From: JAZTZP01 sp045637525
GTDB lineage: Bacteria; Bacillota; Clostridia; UBA1381
Reading direction: 5' to 3'
Assembly (NCBI GenBank): GCA_045637525.1
Contig: JAZTZP010000112.1
Span: 1-9,414, forward strand
DNA length: 9,414 nt
A program made the position numbers and the translations under genes. This document shows positions 1 through 5,869 of this stretch, in pieces. Each line of letters starts with the position of its first letter. The first letter of the stretch is position 1. The notes beneath the pieces were generated by a model that worked only from the letters and a program-made list of their open reading frames with translations, was not told the origin of the DNA and searched no databases.

Positions 1-130
1 AGAAAAAAAGGCGTGCTTTGCTCTTTGCCGCGCGACTGAGCGCACGGAGACGATCCAAGAGGGCGAGTCAAGCCCCTTTGGGCTTTTGGTGCGGCTTTTG
101 ACGTAAAAGGGGCGTGTGCTTGCGCAATTT
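1..130. other. GC-rich stretch with no assignable gene
   Basis: This stretch is clearly richer in G and C than the rest of the window. On the plus strand a frame is open from the window edge to a TAA at 104-106 (34 codons, ending Gly-Leu-Leu-Val-Arg-Leu-Leu-Thr). It could be the 3' tail of a gene lying to the left, but I recognise no domain. The same bases can form stems: AAGCCC 70-75 with GGGCTT 80-85, or GCCCCTTT 72-79 with AAAGGGGC 106-113. That suits a structured RNA or terminator region equally well. Its composition differs from the neighbouring AT-rich DNA, which may indicate a repeat or transferred segment. I treat the coding reading as unproven. Confidence 0.3.
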
Positions 131-132
131 GA

Positions 133-292
133 TAAGTAATCGCTATAATATTGAGAAAGCATAAAAACTACAAACTAAAAAAGAGCTACGGGGAAAACTC
201 CCCGATAAACTCTAAGTAATCGCTACAATATATAGAAAGCTTTAAAATTACAAATTTAAAAAGAGATACAGGGAAAACTCCTGTTTTTTATT
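133..292. repeat. Two tandem copies of an 80-bp unit, each ending in a hairpin
   Basis: Copy 1 spans 133-212 and copy 2 spans 213-292, a period of exactly 80 bp. Both begin TAAGTAATCGCTA, continue through an A-rich middle with AGAAAGC and AAAAAGAG, and end in a hairpin around the shared core GGGAAAACTCC. The stem in copy 1 is CGGGG 189-193 with CCCCG 200-204. In copy 2 it is ACAGG 268-272 with CCTGT 280-284. The flanking stem bases differ between copies, yet both stems still pair, so the hairpin rather than its exact bases seems to be kept. The second copy runs into the last codon of the phosphoesterase gene. I do not recognise the unit as a named element. Confidence 0.75.
268..289. terminator. 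Hairpin terminator after the phosphoesterase gene
   Basis: A five-base-pair stem (268-272 with 280-284, loop GAAAACT) lies three bases past the phosphoesterase stop codon. On the minus strand it is followed after a few bases by a TCTTTTT run. On the plus strand it is followed directly by five Ts. It could therefore stop transcription in both directions. The stem is short, so efficiency is uncertain. Confidence 0.45.
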
Positions 293-1133
293 CGTTATTA
301 TTTTCAGTATGCCTGAGCTTTACGGAAACTAATTCAGGTCTGTTGAAAATTCGTGGTATTATCATAGGATTGCCGAGGCCTCTGCTTACTATCATGGCGG
401 TGTTTTTGAACTTATAAAATCCGCCGAAGTATTTTGGGAAAAACAGTCTTCCGCCACCGGCAAAGGAGGACTTAGGCGATAAAACTCCGCCGATATACGG
501 TATGCGGAACTGACCGCCGTGCATATGTCCGGACAGTATAATATCAAAGCCTTTATCTTTGAGCTTATCAAGTAAGTTGGCACGATGGAATAAAAGTATT
601 TCAAACCCGTCAGCCTTATCAAGCATTTTAAGACCGTAATCCATATGTTCGTTTATGGTTTTTGTATCGTATGAAAACGGATCGTCGAGACCTGATATAA
701 AAACGGATGCTCCGTCTTTTGATATTTCACATCTTTGGTTTCTGAGATAGGTTGCGCCGGTATCTTCCGTTTCTTTTAAAAGAGTGGGGAAGTCGTTTCG
801 CCATAAATCATGATTTCCTGTGATTATATAAACCGGAGCAATATCCATAAGCTCTTTTATTGCAGCGATAACAGATTCATAGCTTCCGCGGTCATCTGCC
901 ATGTCGCCTGTGCAGACTATTATATCGGGACGCAAAGCCTTTACTGCATCTGAAAGATTTGGTATGCTTTCGCTGTGCATGTCGGAAAGATGTGCAATTG
1001 TGAAGCCGTCAAATTCTTTCGGAACTTTATTCGATGAAACAGTATAACGTGTTGTTTCCAGACGGTTATCAAGTCCGTTTACGGCACACATTATACCGCC
1101 GGCTATTGCTGCGGTTTTAAGTAACTTTTTCAA
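288..1133 (-). CDS. Membrane-anchored calcineurin-like metallophosphoesterase
   Basis: A 281-residue metal-dependent phosphoesterase of the YkuE/YaeI-like branch, which hydrolyses phosphoester bonds with two active-site metals; the substrate is not predictable. Metal-binding motifs appear in family order: D51-M-H53, G76-D77, G106-N-H-D109, H183 in LLFHRAN, and GHMHGGQ at 202-208. Residues 1-20 are hydrophobic after two lysines, fitting an N-terminal membrane anchor with the enzyme outside the membrane. I place the start at TTG 1133 because GGAGG lies seven bases upstream. The frame stays open 48 codons further, but those codons read through the hairpin array and do not look like protein. The gene lies downstream of glyA beyond its terminator. 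I saw no clear promoter of its own, so read-through from glyA or a promoter hidden in the array is possible. Confidence 0.88.
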   Translation of the reverse strand: MKKLLKTAAIAGGIMCAVNGLDNRLETTRYTVSSNKVPKEFDGFTIAHLSDMHSESIPNLSDAVKALRPDIIVCTGDMADDRGSYESVIAAIKELMDIAPVYIITGNHDLWRNDFPTLLKETEDTGATYLRNQRCEISKDGASVFISGLDDPFSYDTKTINEHMDYGLKMLDKADGFEILLFHRANLLDKLKDKGFDIILSGHMHGGQFRIPYIGGVLSPKSSFAGGGRLFFPKYFGGFYKFKNTAMIVSRGLGNPMIIPRIFNRPELVSVKLRHTENNNE

Positions 1134-1148
1134 GATTATACCTCCATG

Positions 1149-1277
1149 GCAATACAGTCGGCTGACTGTATTGCAGTGAAATCTCTTGCCAAAAGGCAAG
1201 AAGTGAAATCCGCGCGGACGCGGGTGAATTTTGCAACGCTTTCGTAAGCTCGGGAAGAAATCGCTTTGCGATTTCAA
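1149..1277. repeat. Hairpin array A with GTGAAAT linkers
   Basis: Read on the plus strand, the array opens with an 11-bp perfect palindrome (1149-1159 with 1164-1174, loop GGCT), then AGTGAAAT at 1175-1182. Next comes a 7-bp hairpin (1184-1190 with 1195-1201, loop AAAA), AGTGAAAT at 1202-1209, a 5-bp hairpin CCGCG/CGCGG (1210-1214 with 1219-1223), and GTGAATT at 1224-1230. A less regular stretch follows to 1256. The array closes with an 8-bp hairpin GAAATCGC/GCGATTTC (1257-1264 with 1268-1275, loop TTT). Stem sequences are unrelated to one another while the linker is constant. The array occupies the whole gap between the glyA terminator and the phosphoesterase RBS. A second array of the same design lies at 9276-9414. 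The family is not one I can name. Confidence 0.75.
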
Positions 1278-1281
1278 ACTT

Positions 1282-1318
1282 AAAAAACTATAGGAAACTG
1301 CGGTTGCAGTTTCCTATA
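1282..1318 (-). terminator. Intrinsic terminator of glyA
   Basis: A 13-bp perfect stem (1306-1318 with 1289-1301, loop of four) is followed on the minus strand by GTTTTTT. It starts 23 bases after the glyA stop codon, so it is the expected end of the glyA transcript. Confidence 0.85.
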
Positions 1319-1340
1319 TAGTATATGCATTTTTTTTGTA

Positions 1341-2576
1341 TTAATACAGCGGATGTTTATCGCAAAGAGCTTTTACTCTTGCTCTTACTTCGTCCTTGCT
1401 GTTTTCAAAATCTGTTACGGCAAGCTTTATGAGCTTTGCTATTTCAGCCATGTCCTCTTCAACAAATCCACGTGATGTTGTTGCCGGTGTGCCTATTCTG
1501 ATACCGCTTGTTACGAACGGACTCTTTGTATCGAAAGGTATTGCGTTTTTGTTTACTGTAATACCCACTTCGTCAAGCTGCTTTTCTGCTTCTTTACCGG
1601 TTACGCCCATATCTGTTAAATCTACGAGCATAAGATGGTTATCTGTTCCGCCTGAAACAAGCTTGAAGCCTTCAGCCATGAGACCCTCGGAAAGTGCCTT
1701 TGCGTTTTTAACAATCTGAGCCTGATATGCTTTAAACTCAGGTGAAAGAGCTTCCTTAAAGCATACAGCCTTTGATGCGATAACGTGCATGAGCGGACCG
1801 CCCTGGATACCGGGGAATATTGCTTTGTTTATTTTTGTTGCGAGCTCTTCGTCGTTTGTAAGTATAAGACCGCCTCTCGGACCTCTTAATGTTTTGTGTG
1901 TTGTAGTTGTAACGACATCAGCATATGGCACCGGTGACGGATGCAGTCCTGCTGCAACAAGGCCGGCAATATGTGCCATGTCAACCATGAAGTATGCGCC
2001 TACTTCTTTTGCTATTTCAGCAAACTTTTCAAAATCTATTGTACGGGGATATGCGCTTGCACCGGCAAGGATTAGCTTTGGCTTATTCTCTATTGCAAGA
2101 CGGCGTATCTCATCATAATCAATAACATTTTCGCCTTCTGTAACTCCGTAAGGAACGATGTTGAAGTATTTACCCGACATATTGACAGGGCTGCCGTGGC
2201 TTAAGTGTCCGCCGTGAGCAAGGTTCATGCTGAGCACTGTGTCGCCCGGTGTGAGGAGTGCGAAAAATACTGCCATATTAGCCTGGGCACCTGAATGAGG
2301 CTGAACGTTTGCATAGCCTGCACCGAAGATTTCCTTTGCACGCTCAATTGCAAGCGTTTCAACAACGTCTACGTGTTCACAGCCACCGTAATAACGCTTT
2401 CCGGGATAACCTTCAGCATATTTGTTTGTAAGCGGTGAGCCCATTGCCTCCATAACTGCTCTTGAAACGAAGTTCTCGGAAGCTATAAGTTCGATTTTAT
2501 TGGTCTGACGTGAGGTTTCGTCCATTATTGCATCATAAACCTCTTTGTCAAAGTTTTTTACATTTTCAAGATTCAT
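1341..2576 (-). CDS. glyA: Serine hydroxymethyltransferase
   Basis: A cytoplasmic PLP enzyme that interconverts serine and glycine while passing a one-carbon unit to or from tetrahydrofolate. At 411 residues it has the usual bacterial length. Recognisable signatures are the tyrosine/glycine-rich NKYAEGYPGKRYYGG at 51-65, QPHSGAQAN at 92-100, VDMAHIAGL at 198-206, the PLP-binding lysine K228 in TTTTHKTLRGPRGG, and substrate carboxylate-binding arginine R359 in GIRIGTPA. I chose ATG 2576 (MNLENV), preceded at 13 bases by AGAAAGG. The longer frame from GTG 2600 would place that RBS inside the coding region, and ATG 2588 would leave it one base away. The gene has its own promoter and terminator and is transcribed as a single gene between tgt and the phosphoesterase. 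Confidence 0.96.
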   Translation of the reverse strand: MNLENVKNFDKEVYDAIMDETSRQTNKIELIASENFVSRAVMEAMGSPLTNKYAEGYPGKRYYGGCEHVDVVETLAIERAKEIFGAGYANVQPHSGAQANMAVFFALLTPGDTVLSMNLAHGGHLSHGSPVNMSGKYFNIVPYGVTEGENVIDYDEIRRLAIENKPKLILAGASAYPRTIDFEKFAEIAKEVGAYFMVDMAHIAGLVAAGLHPSPVPYADVVTTTTHKTLRGPRGGLILTNDEELATKINKAIFPGIQGGPLMHVIASKAVCFKEALSPEFKAYQAQIVKNAKALSEGLMAEGFKLVSGGTDNHLMLVDLTDMGVTGKEAEKQLDEVGITVNKNAIPFDTKSPFVTSGIRIGTPATTSRGFVEEDMAEIAKLIKLAVTDFENSKDEVRARVKALCDKHPLY

Positions 2577-2655
2577 TTGTATTACCATACCTTTCTGCAC
2601 GTTGAACCACGCGCTGTAATTTTTATCTTAAATTTAAAAAATATATCCACTTAAT

Positions 2656-2684
2656 ATTATATATCCAAATCCGACAAAATGCAA
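2656..2684 (-). promoter_or_regulatory. Sigma-A type promoter of glyA
   Basis: On the minus strand, TTGCAT (2679-2684) and TATAAT (2656-2661) are separated by 17 bases. Transcription would start near 2649, giving a leader of about 70 bases. I see no recognisable riboswitch in that leader. Confidence 0.7.
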
Positions 2685-2719
2685 GACCTTTTTGAAAAAA
2701 AGTGGAATATTTTTTTATG

Positions 2720-3850
2720 TTATATCCTCATTGCAAGCTTTTCCGTATTTTCACGGCGGAATTCATCGAATCTGTCTTCGTCTATGGCGTTTCTGATGTC
2801 TTCCATAAGATGATTGTAAAAATACAGATTATGAAGAACACAAAGCCGCATTCCGAGCATTTCTTTTGCTTTGAAAAGGTGACGGATGTATGCACGTGAA
2901 TAATTCTTACAAGCCGGACAGCCACAGCCTTCTTCTATCGGGCGGTCGTCGGTTTCGTATTTTGCGTTAAGCAGATTCATTGTTCCGTTTTTTGTGTAAA
3001 GGTTTGCATGGCGTGCATTTCTGCTTGCTATTACGCAGTCGAAAAAGTCCACGCCCCGGGCAACGCCTTCTATGATGTTTGACGGAGTGCCGACACCCAT
3101 AAGATAACGGGGACGGTCTGCCGGAGCGTATGGCATTACAACGTCAAGAATATGATACATAACCTCGTGAGATTCACCTACGGCAAGTCCGCCTATTGCA
3201 TAGCCCGGCAAATCAAGCTCGGAGATTTTTTTCATGTGTTCTATACGAAGGTCGTCATAAGTTCCGCCCTGGTTTATGCCGAAAAGGAGCTGATTTTTGT
3301 TTATGGTATCGGGCAGGGCGTTGAGCCTGTCCATTTCATTTTTACAGCGTACAAGCCAGCGGTAGGTTCTGTCACATGAATTTTTTACATAGTCGTAAGG
3401 TGCGGGGTTTTCAACGCATTCGTCAAATGCCATTGCTATTGTAGATGCCAGGTTTGACTGGATTTGCATACTTTCCTCCGGACCCATGAATATGCGACGT
3501 CCGTCTATATGCGACTGAAAGCTTACGCCTTCTTCCTTTATTTTTCGAAGTGAGGCAAGCGAGAAGACCTGAAATCCGCCGCTATCGGTTAAAATAGGTC
3601 GATCCCAGTTCATAAATTTATGAAGTCCGCCCATTTGCTTTACAATTTTATCGCCCGGGCGAAGATGGAGATGATAAGTATTCGAAAGCTCCACCTGACA
3701 GCCTATTTCTTTTAGATCGGTAGTGGAAACGGCGCCCTTTATAGCCGCAAGAGTTCCGACATTCTGAAAAACAGGAGTCTGGATTACTCCATGGACGGTA
3801 TGAAACTCACCACGACGCGCAAGTCCGTTTGTTTTTAACAGTTTAAACAT
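2720..3850 (-). CDS. tgt: tRNA-guanine transglycosylase
   Basis: Exchanges the guanine at the wobble position of GUN-anticodon tRNAs for a queuosine precursor base (preQ1, or queuine in some salvaging Clostridia). The protein is 376 residues, typical of bacterial Tgt. Seen in sequence: SNTYHL at 56-61, the substrate-site segment TDSGGFQVFSL with D89, the nucleophile aspartate D271 in FFDCV, and a C-x-C-x2-C zinc site (C309, C311, C314) completed by H340. The usual PTRNAR motif after FDCV reads ASRNARHAN here, a variant I associate with Clostridia. The start is ATG 3850, seven bases after AGAAAGG. The frame extends upstream to a TTG at 3916, but that TTG is part of the -35 element of the gene's own promoter. 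No queuosine biosynthesis or transport gene is visible in the window. Confidence 0.95.
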   Translation of the reverse strand: MFKLLKTNGLARRGEFHTVHGVIQTPVFQNVGTLAAIKGAVSTTDLKEIGCQVELSNTYHLHLRPGDKIVKQMGGLHKFMNWDRPILTDSGGFQVFSLASLRKIKEEGVSFQSHIDGRRIFMGPEESMQIQSNLASTIAMAFDECVENPAPYDYVKNSCDRTYRWLVRCKNEMDRLNALPDTINKNQLLFGINQGGTYDDLRIEHMKKISELDLPGYAIGGLAVGESHEVMYHILDVVMPYAPADRPRYLMGVGTPSNIIEGVARGVDFFDCVIASRNARHANLYTKNGTMNLLNAKYETDDRPIEEGCGCPACKNYSRAYIRHLFKAKEMLGMRLCVLHNLYFYNHLMEDIRNAIDEDRFDEFRRENTEKLAMRI

Positions 3851-3887
3851 ATTTATGCCTTTCTTTAAGGTAGTATTATTATTGATT

Positions 3888-3916
3888 ATTATAACATAAA
3901 ATATTGTAACAGTCAA
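3888..3916 (-). promoter_or_regulatory. Sigma-A type promoter of tgt
   Basis: On the minus strand, TTGACT (3911-3916) and TATAAT (3888-3893) are spaced by 17 bases, near consensus. The transcript would start about 30 bases before the ATG at 3850. This placement rules out translation of the upstream 22 in-frame codons. Confidence 0.8.
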
Positions 3917-3989
3917 TATGCAATTTAAATAATTAAATTAAAACTATAAGCAATTCTTCTTTGATATGCAAATTTATGCTGTAAATCTA

Positions 3990-4018
3990 TTGATTTTTTA
4001 TGAAAAGTGTGGTATTAT
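3990..4018 (+). promoter_or_regulatory. Promoter of the fic-XRE operon
   Basis: TTGATT (3990-3995) and TATTAT (4013-4018) are separated by 17 bases, 45 bases before the GTG start of the Fic gene. It is divergent from the tgt promoter, with roughly 75 bases between the two -35 boxes. No clear operator palindrome is visible. Confidence 0.65.
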
Positions 4019-4062
4019 ATTATCAGTAATATATATGACTTTGCAAGAGAGGAGCGGTAATT

Positions 4063-4797
4063 GTGAATTTTAAAAGAATATCAGAGAAAAAAATTCAATA
4101 TGAGCAGAATAAATTTAAAATGGACTCAATCACGCTTTTGTCGTATGAAAAGGACTTTGAATTGAAATTTACGCATAATTCAACCGCTATTGAGGGTAAT
4201 ACTCTTACTCTTATGCAAACAAAGGTGATTTTAGAGGATGGTATATCGGTCGGCGGAAAAGAACTTCGTGAAATATATGAAGTTATTAATCATAAAAAGG
4301 CTTATAGCTATGTTAAGAAGTGTATTTTGGAAAACAAGCCACTTACAGAAAGCATAGTTAAAGATTTGCATGAGATGCTTACTGATAACATAATTGCAGG
4401 CGGAATATACAGAAATCAGGAAGTACGCATAAGCGGTGCAGGATTTACTCCGCCGGCAGGAAATGATATGTATTTGCAAATCAAAGGCTTTTATGAAGAA
4501 TTAAAAAATAAGTCCGACTTGAATTCGATAGAGCTTGCCGCGTGGACTCATGCGGAATTTGTAAGAATTCATCCGTTCATTGACGGCAATGGTCGTACAG
4601 GCAGGCTGCTTATGAATTATCAACTGCTTTCGCAGGGTTTTTTGCCTGTTTCAATAGCAAAAGAAAACAGAATAGAGTATTATGATGCTCTTGAAGAATA
4701 TGCAGTAAGAGGTGATTTGAAACCTTTTGCAGATATGATAGCAATTTTAGAAGAACAGCAGCTGGATGAGTATTTGAGGTCTTTACTTAAATTATAG
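4063..4797 (+). CDS. Fic-domain AMP-transferase, class II (N-terminal inhibitory helix)
   Basis: A 244-residue Fic protein, expected to transfer AMP (less often another nucleotide) from ATP to a hydroxyl side chain of a target protein. The complete active-site motif is H170-P-F-x-D-G-N-G-R178-T-G-R181, with catalytic histidine and both arginines intact. An S40-x3-E44-G-N motif near the N terminus matches the inhibitory helix of class II Fic proteins, whose glutamate blocks the ATP gamma-phosphate site, so the protein carries its own brake. The segment around 113-131 (GGIYRN to GAGFTPP) is the usual substrate flap. Translation starts at GTG 4063 with AGGAG eight bases upstream. An XRE regulator follows 26 bases downstream, probably in one operon and perhaps controlling it. 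The target protein cannot be inferred. Confidence 0.92.
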   Translation: MNFKRISEKKIQYEQNKFKMDSITLLSYEKDFELKFTHNSTAIEGNTLTLMQTKVILEDGISVGGKELREIYEVINHKKAYSYVKKCILENKPLTESIVKDLHEMLTDNIIAGGIYRNQEVRISGAGFTPPAGNDMYLQIKGFYEELKNKSDLNSIELAAWTHAEFVRIHPFIDGNGRTGRLLMNYQLLSQGFLPVSIAKENRIEYYDALEEYAVRGDLKPFADMIAILEEQQLDEYLRSLLKL

Positions 4798-4823
4798 CAG
4801 TTAAATGTATTTGGAGAAACAAA

Positions 4824-5030
4824 ATGGCATATTACCCTCGATTAAAGGATTTAAGAGAAGATAACGATTTAACACAGGCGAAAATTGCCGAGCTGTTATT
4901 TATTACACAGCAACAGTATTCTTTGTATGAAAACGGTCGTCGTGAAATACCTGTTTGTATGCTTATTAAGCTTGCAGAGTTTTATAAAGTTTCGGTTGAT
5001 TATATATTAGGTTTAAAAGATGAACAATAA
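4824..5030 (+). CDS. XRE-family helix-turn-helix regulator downstream of fic
   Basis: A 68-residue protein that is essentially one Cro/C1-type DNA-binding domain. Residues 6-33 (LKDLREDNDLTQAKIAELLFITQQQYSL) give helices 1-3, with the TQ-x2-IA-x-LL signature of the turn. YENGRR at 35-40 follows, and the C terminus ends in VSVDYILGL, the usual closing helix. There is no extra dimerisation or effector domain. GGAG lies seven bases before ATG 4824. The gene shares the fic transcript and ends directly at a strong terminator. By analogy with other small XRE genes, it probably represses its own operon; this is inference, since no operator is obvious at the fic promoter. Confidence 0.88.
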   Translation: MAYYPRLKDLREDNDLTQAKIAELLFITQQQYSLYENGRREIPVCMLIKLAEFYKVSVDYILGLKDEQ

Positions 5031-5066
5031 ACAAATCCCTGACGAAGCCATCAGGGATTTGTTTAT
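5031..5066. terminator. Strong terminator between convergent genes
   Basis: A 12-bp perfect stem (5031-5042 with 5051-5062) with an eight-base loop begins at the base after the XRE stop codon and is followed by TTATTT. The ribbon-helix-helix gene converges from the other side and stops at 5067. On the minus strand its transcript would also enter this stem, so one hairpin probably serves both genes. Confidence 0.85.
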
Positions 5067-5213
5067 TTAATCTTTGTTGTTTTTCAGATGCTCTTTCAAT
5101 ATCAGGTTAATATATTGAGAAAGAGATCTGTCGTTATTTTCAGCTAATACTTTTACTTTTTGTAAAATATCTTCATCAATTGTTATACTGATTTTTTGTT
5201 TAAGCGGACGCAT
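5067..5213 (-). CDS. Small ribbon-helix-helix DNA-binding protein (CopG/Arc type)
   Basis: A 48-residue protein from ATG 5213, preceded by AGAGGTG six bases upstream. It has the layout of a minimal ribbon-helix-helix repressor: a basic start, a beta-strand with alternating residues (K-I-S-I-T-I, 7-12), a first helix (about 14-25, DEDILQKVKVLA), a short polar turn (NNDRS, 26-30), and a second helix (31-44, LSQYINLILKEHLK). Such proteins dimerise through the strand and insert it into the major groove, binding short direct repeats. The gene lies back to back with the zinc-ribbon/XRE operon. That operon's promoter carries three 10-bp-spaced TAGTAT repeats, a plausible target. No toxin gene accompanies it. 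It is short and easily missed by gene callers. Confidence 0.8.
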   Translation of the reverse strand: MRPLKQKISITIDEDILQKVKVLAENNDRSLSQYINLILKEHLKNNKD

Positions 5214-5233
5214 GAATATCACCTCTGTAAAAT

Positions 5234-5242
5234 ATTATATCA
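5234..5242 (-). promoter_or_regulatory. Extended -10 promoter of the ribbon-helix-helix gene
   Basis: The minus strand reads TGATATAAT, an extended -10 element (TG-n-TATAAT). No good -35 box sits 17 bases upstream. Transcription would start near 5227, right at the RBS, giving a very short leader. Confidence 0.5.
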
Positions 5243-5259
5243 TAAAATAAGATTTTATA

Positions 5260-5288
5260 TTGACATTTCGCCTAAAGTAGTATAAAAT
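5260..5288 (+). promoter_or_regulatory. Promoter of the zinc-ribbon/XRE operon
   Basis: A perfect TTGACA (5260-5265) is followed after 17 bases by TAAAAT (5283-5288). It is divergent from the ribbon-helix-helix promoter. The -10 region is overlapped by the TAGTAT repeats, so a protein bound there would block RNA polymerase. Confidence 0.75.
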
Positions 5289-5303
5289 AGTATTTAGTAG
5301 TAT
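5278..5303 (+). promoter_or_regulatory. Candidate operator: three TAGTAT repeats at 10-bp spacing
   Basis: TAGTAT occurs at 5278-5283, 5288-5293 and 5298-5303, all in the same orientation and exactly one DNA turn apart, covering the -10 element and likely start site. Helically phased direct repeats are the typical target of ribbon-helix-helix repressors, and such a gene starts 65 bases away. The XRE protein at 5516 is an alternative binder, although XRE proteins more often use inverted repeats. Confidence 0.6.
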
Positions 5304-5322
5304 TTTATTGGAGGTGTTAAAA

Positions 5323-5502
5323 ATGGCAGAGTACTGTCTGGATTGTTTTAATCAGTATCTTAGTGATGAAAAGCTTACTGAAAAGGATGTTGTTATGGAT
5401 GATGATTTATGCGAAGCATGCGGAGGGTGGAAACCTTGTGTTATCAAAATCAAAAAGAAATATATTTTTAAACGAATGATACAAGATATATTAAGAAAAT
5501 AA
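5323..5502 (+). CDS. Small cysteine-rich (zinc-ribbon-like) protein
   Basis: A 59-residue protein of unknown function. It has C5-x2-C8 near the start and C30-x2-C33 in the middle, with a further C39 in CGGWKPC. The two CxxC pairs are spaced like a zinc ribbon, and a basic tail (KIKKK..FKRM..ILRK) follows. I have an impression that similar short proteins are common in Clostridia but cannot assign a role. ATG 5323 is chosen because GGAGG sits eight bases upstream; an upstream in-frame TTG at 5308 would overlap that RBS. The XRE gene follows after 13 bases, so they are co-transcribed. A protein-protein or nucleic-acid-binding partner role for that regulator is possible but is only inference. Confidence 0.75.
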   Translation: MAEYCLDCFNQYLSDEKLTEKDVVMDDDLCEACGGWKPCVIKIKKKYIFKRMIQDILRK

Positions 5503-5515
5503 AGGCGGTGATTTT

Positions 5516-5758
5516 ATGAAACAGAGAACAAATTCAAATGGGAAAAATCTTATAGGGGAGAGATTAAAAATGTTACGTGCAGAGAAAAAACTCTCTCAGC
5601 GTGATTTAGCGAGGGAATTACAGCTTATCGGAATAGATATGGATAAAAATGTCATAACAAGAATTGAAACTAACAAGAGATATGTTGCTGATTTTGAACT
5701 GCAGGCTTTAAAAGAGATATTTAATGTGAGTTATGATTATCTGATTGACGGTAAATAA
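5516..5758 (+). CDS. Second XRE-family helix-turn-helix regulator
   Basis: An 80-residue Cro/C1-type DNA-binding protein. The domain runs from IGERLKMLRAEKKLSQRDLARELQ (13-36) through NVITRIETNKRYVADFELQALKEIF to the closing VSYDYLIDG. Between the recognition-helix segments there is a slightly longer insert (LIGIDMDK, 37-44) than in the XRE protein at 4824, so the two are not recent duplicates. The first 12 residues are polar and probably disordered. The RBS AAGGCGGTGA lies just upstream, and the gene is 13 bases from the zinc-ribbon gene, with a strong terminator directly behind. It may regulate its own operon through the promoter at 5260-5288. Confidence 0.85.
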   Translation: MKQRTNSNGKNLIGERLKMLRAEKKLSQRDLARELQLIGIDMDKNVITRIETNKRYVADFELQALKEIFNVSYDYLIDGK

Positions 5759-5760
5759 TA

Positions 5761-5789
5761 AAAATCACGCCGATTGACGTGATTTTTTT
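5761..5789 (+). terminator. Terminator of the zinc-ribbon/XRE operon
   Basis: A nine-base-pair stem (AAAATCACG 5761-5769 with CGTGATTTT 5778-5786) with an eight-base loop runs into a continuous T tract ending at 5789. It starts two bases after the stop codon. Confidence 0.9.
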
Positions 5790-5814
5790 ATGACTGTTGG
5801 TGATACATCTGAAA

Positions 5815-5856
5815 TTGCACATTTTATGAAAACGGTATAGGTTTTAATATGTGCAA
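5815..5856. repeat. Inverted repeat between convergent operons
   Basis: TTGCACAT (5815-5822) is mirrored by ATGTGCAA (5849-5856), with an inner AAAAC/GTTTT stem (5829-5833 with 5841-5845). It lies 13 bases past the stop codon of the PII-like gene on the minus strand and is followed by only TTTC. It may be a weak terminator for that operon or an RNA-stability hairpin. Confidence 0.5.
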
Positions 5857-5869
5857 TAACAGGTATGGC

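Noticed and set aside
392..622. Second minus-strand frame inside the phosphoesterase gene
   Set aside because: It lies entirely within a gene whose metal-binding motifs are intact in the other frame, and has no RBS.
1134..1277. 48-codon N-terminal extension of the phosphoesterase frame
   Set aside because: The extension translates hairpin array A, is rich in Arg, Cys and His without domain character, and the TTG at 1133 has a perfect GGAGG at seven bases.
2577..2650. A riboswitch (glycine, THF or purine type) in the glyA leader
   Set aside because: The leader is about 70 bases, AT-rich, and lacks the conserved cores or strong stems of those classes.
3915..3980. Two copies of ATATGCAA plus AT-rich bases between tgt and fic
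   Set aside because: The match is short, imperfect after eight bases and in AT-rich DNA where such matches are expected; it does not align with promoter boxes in a regular way.
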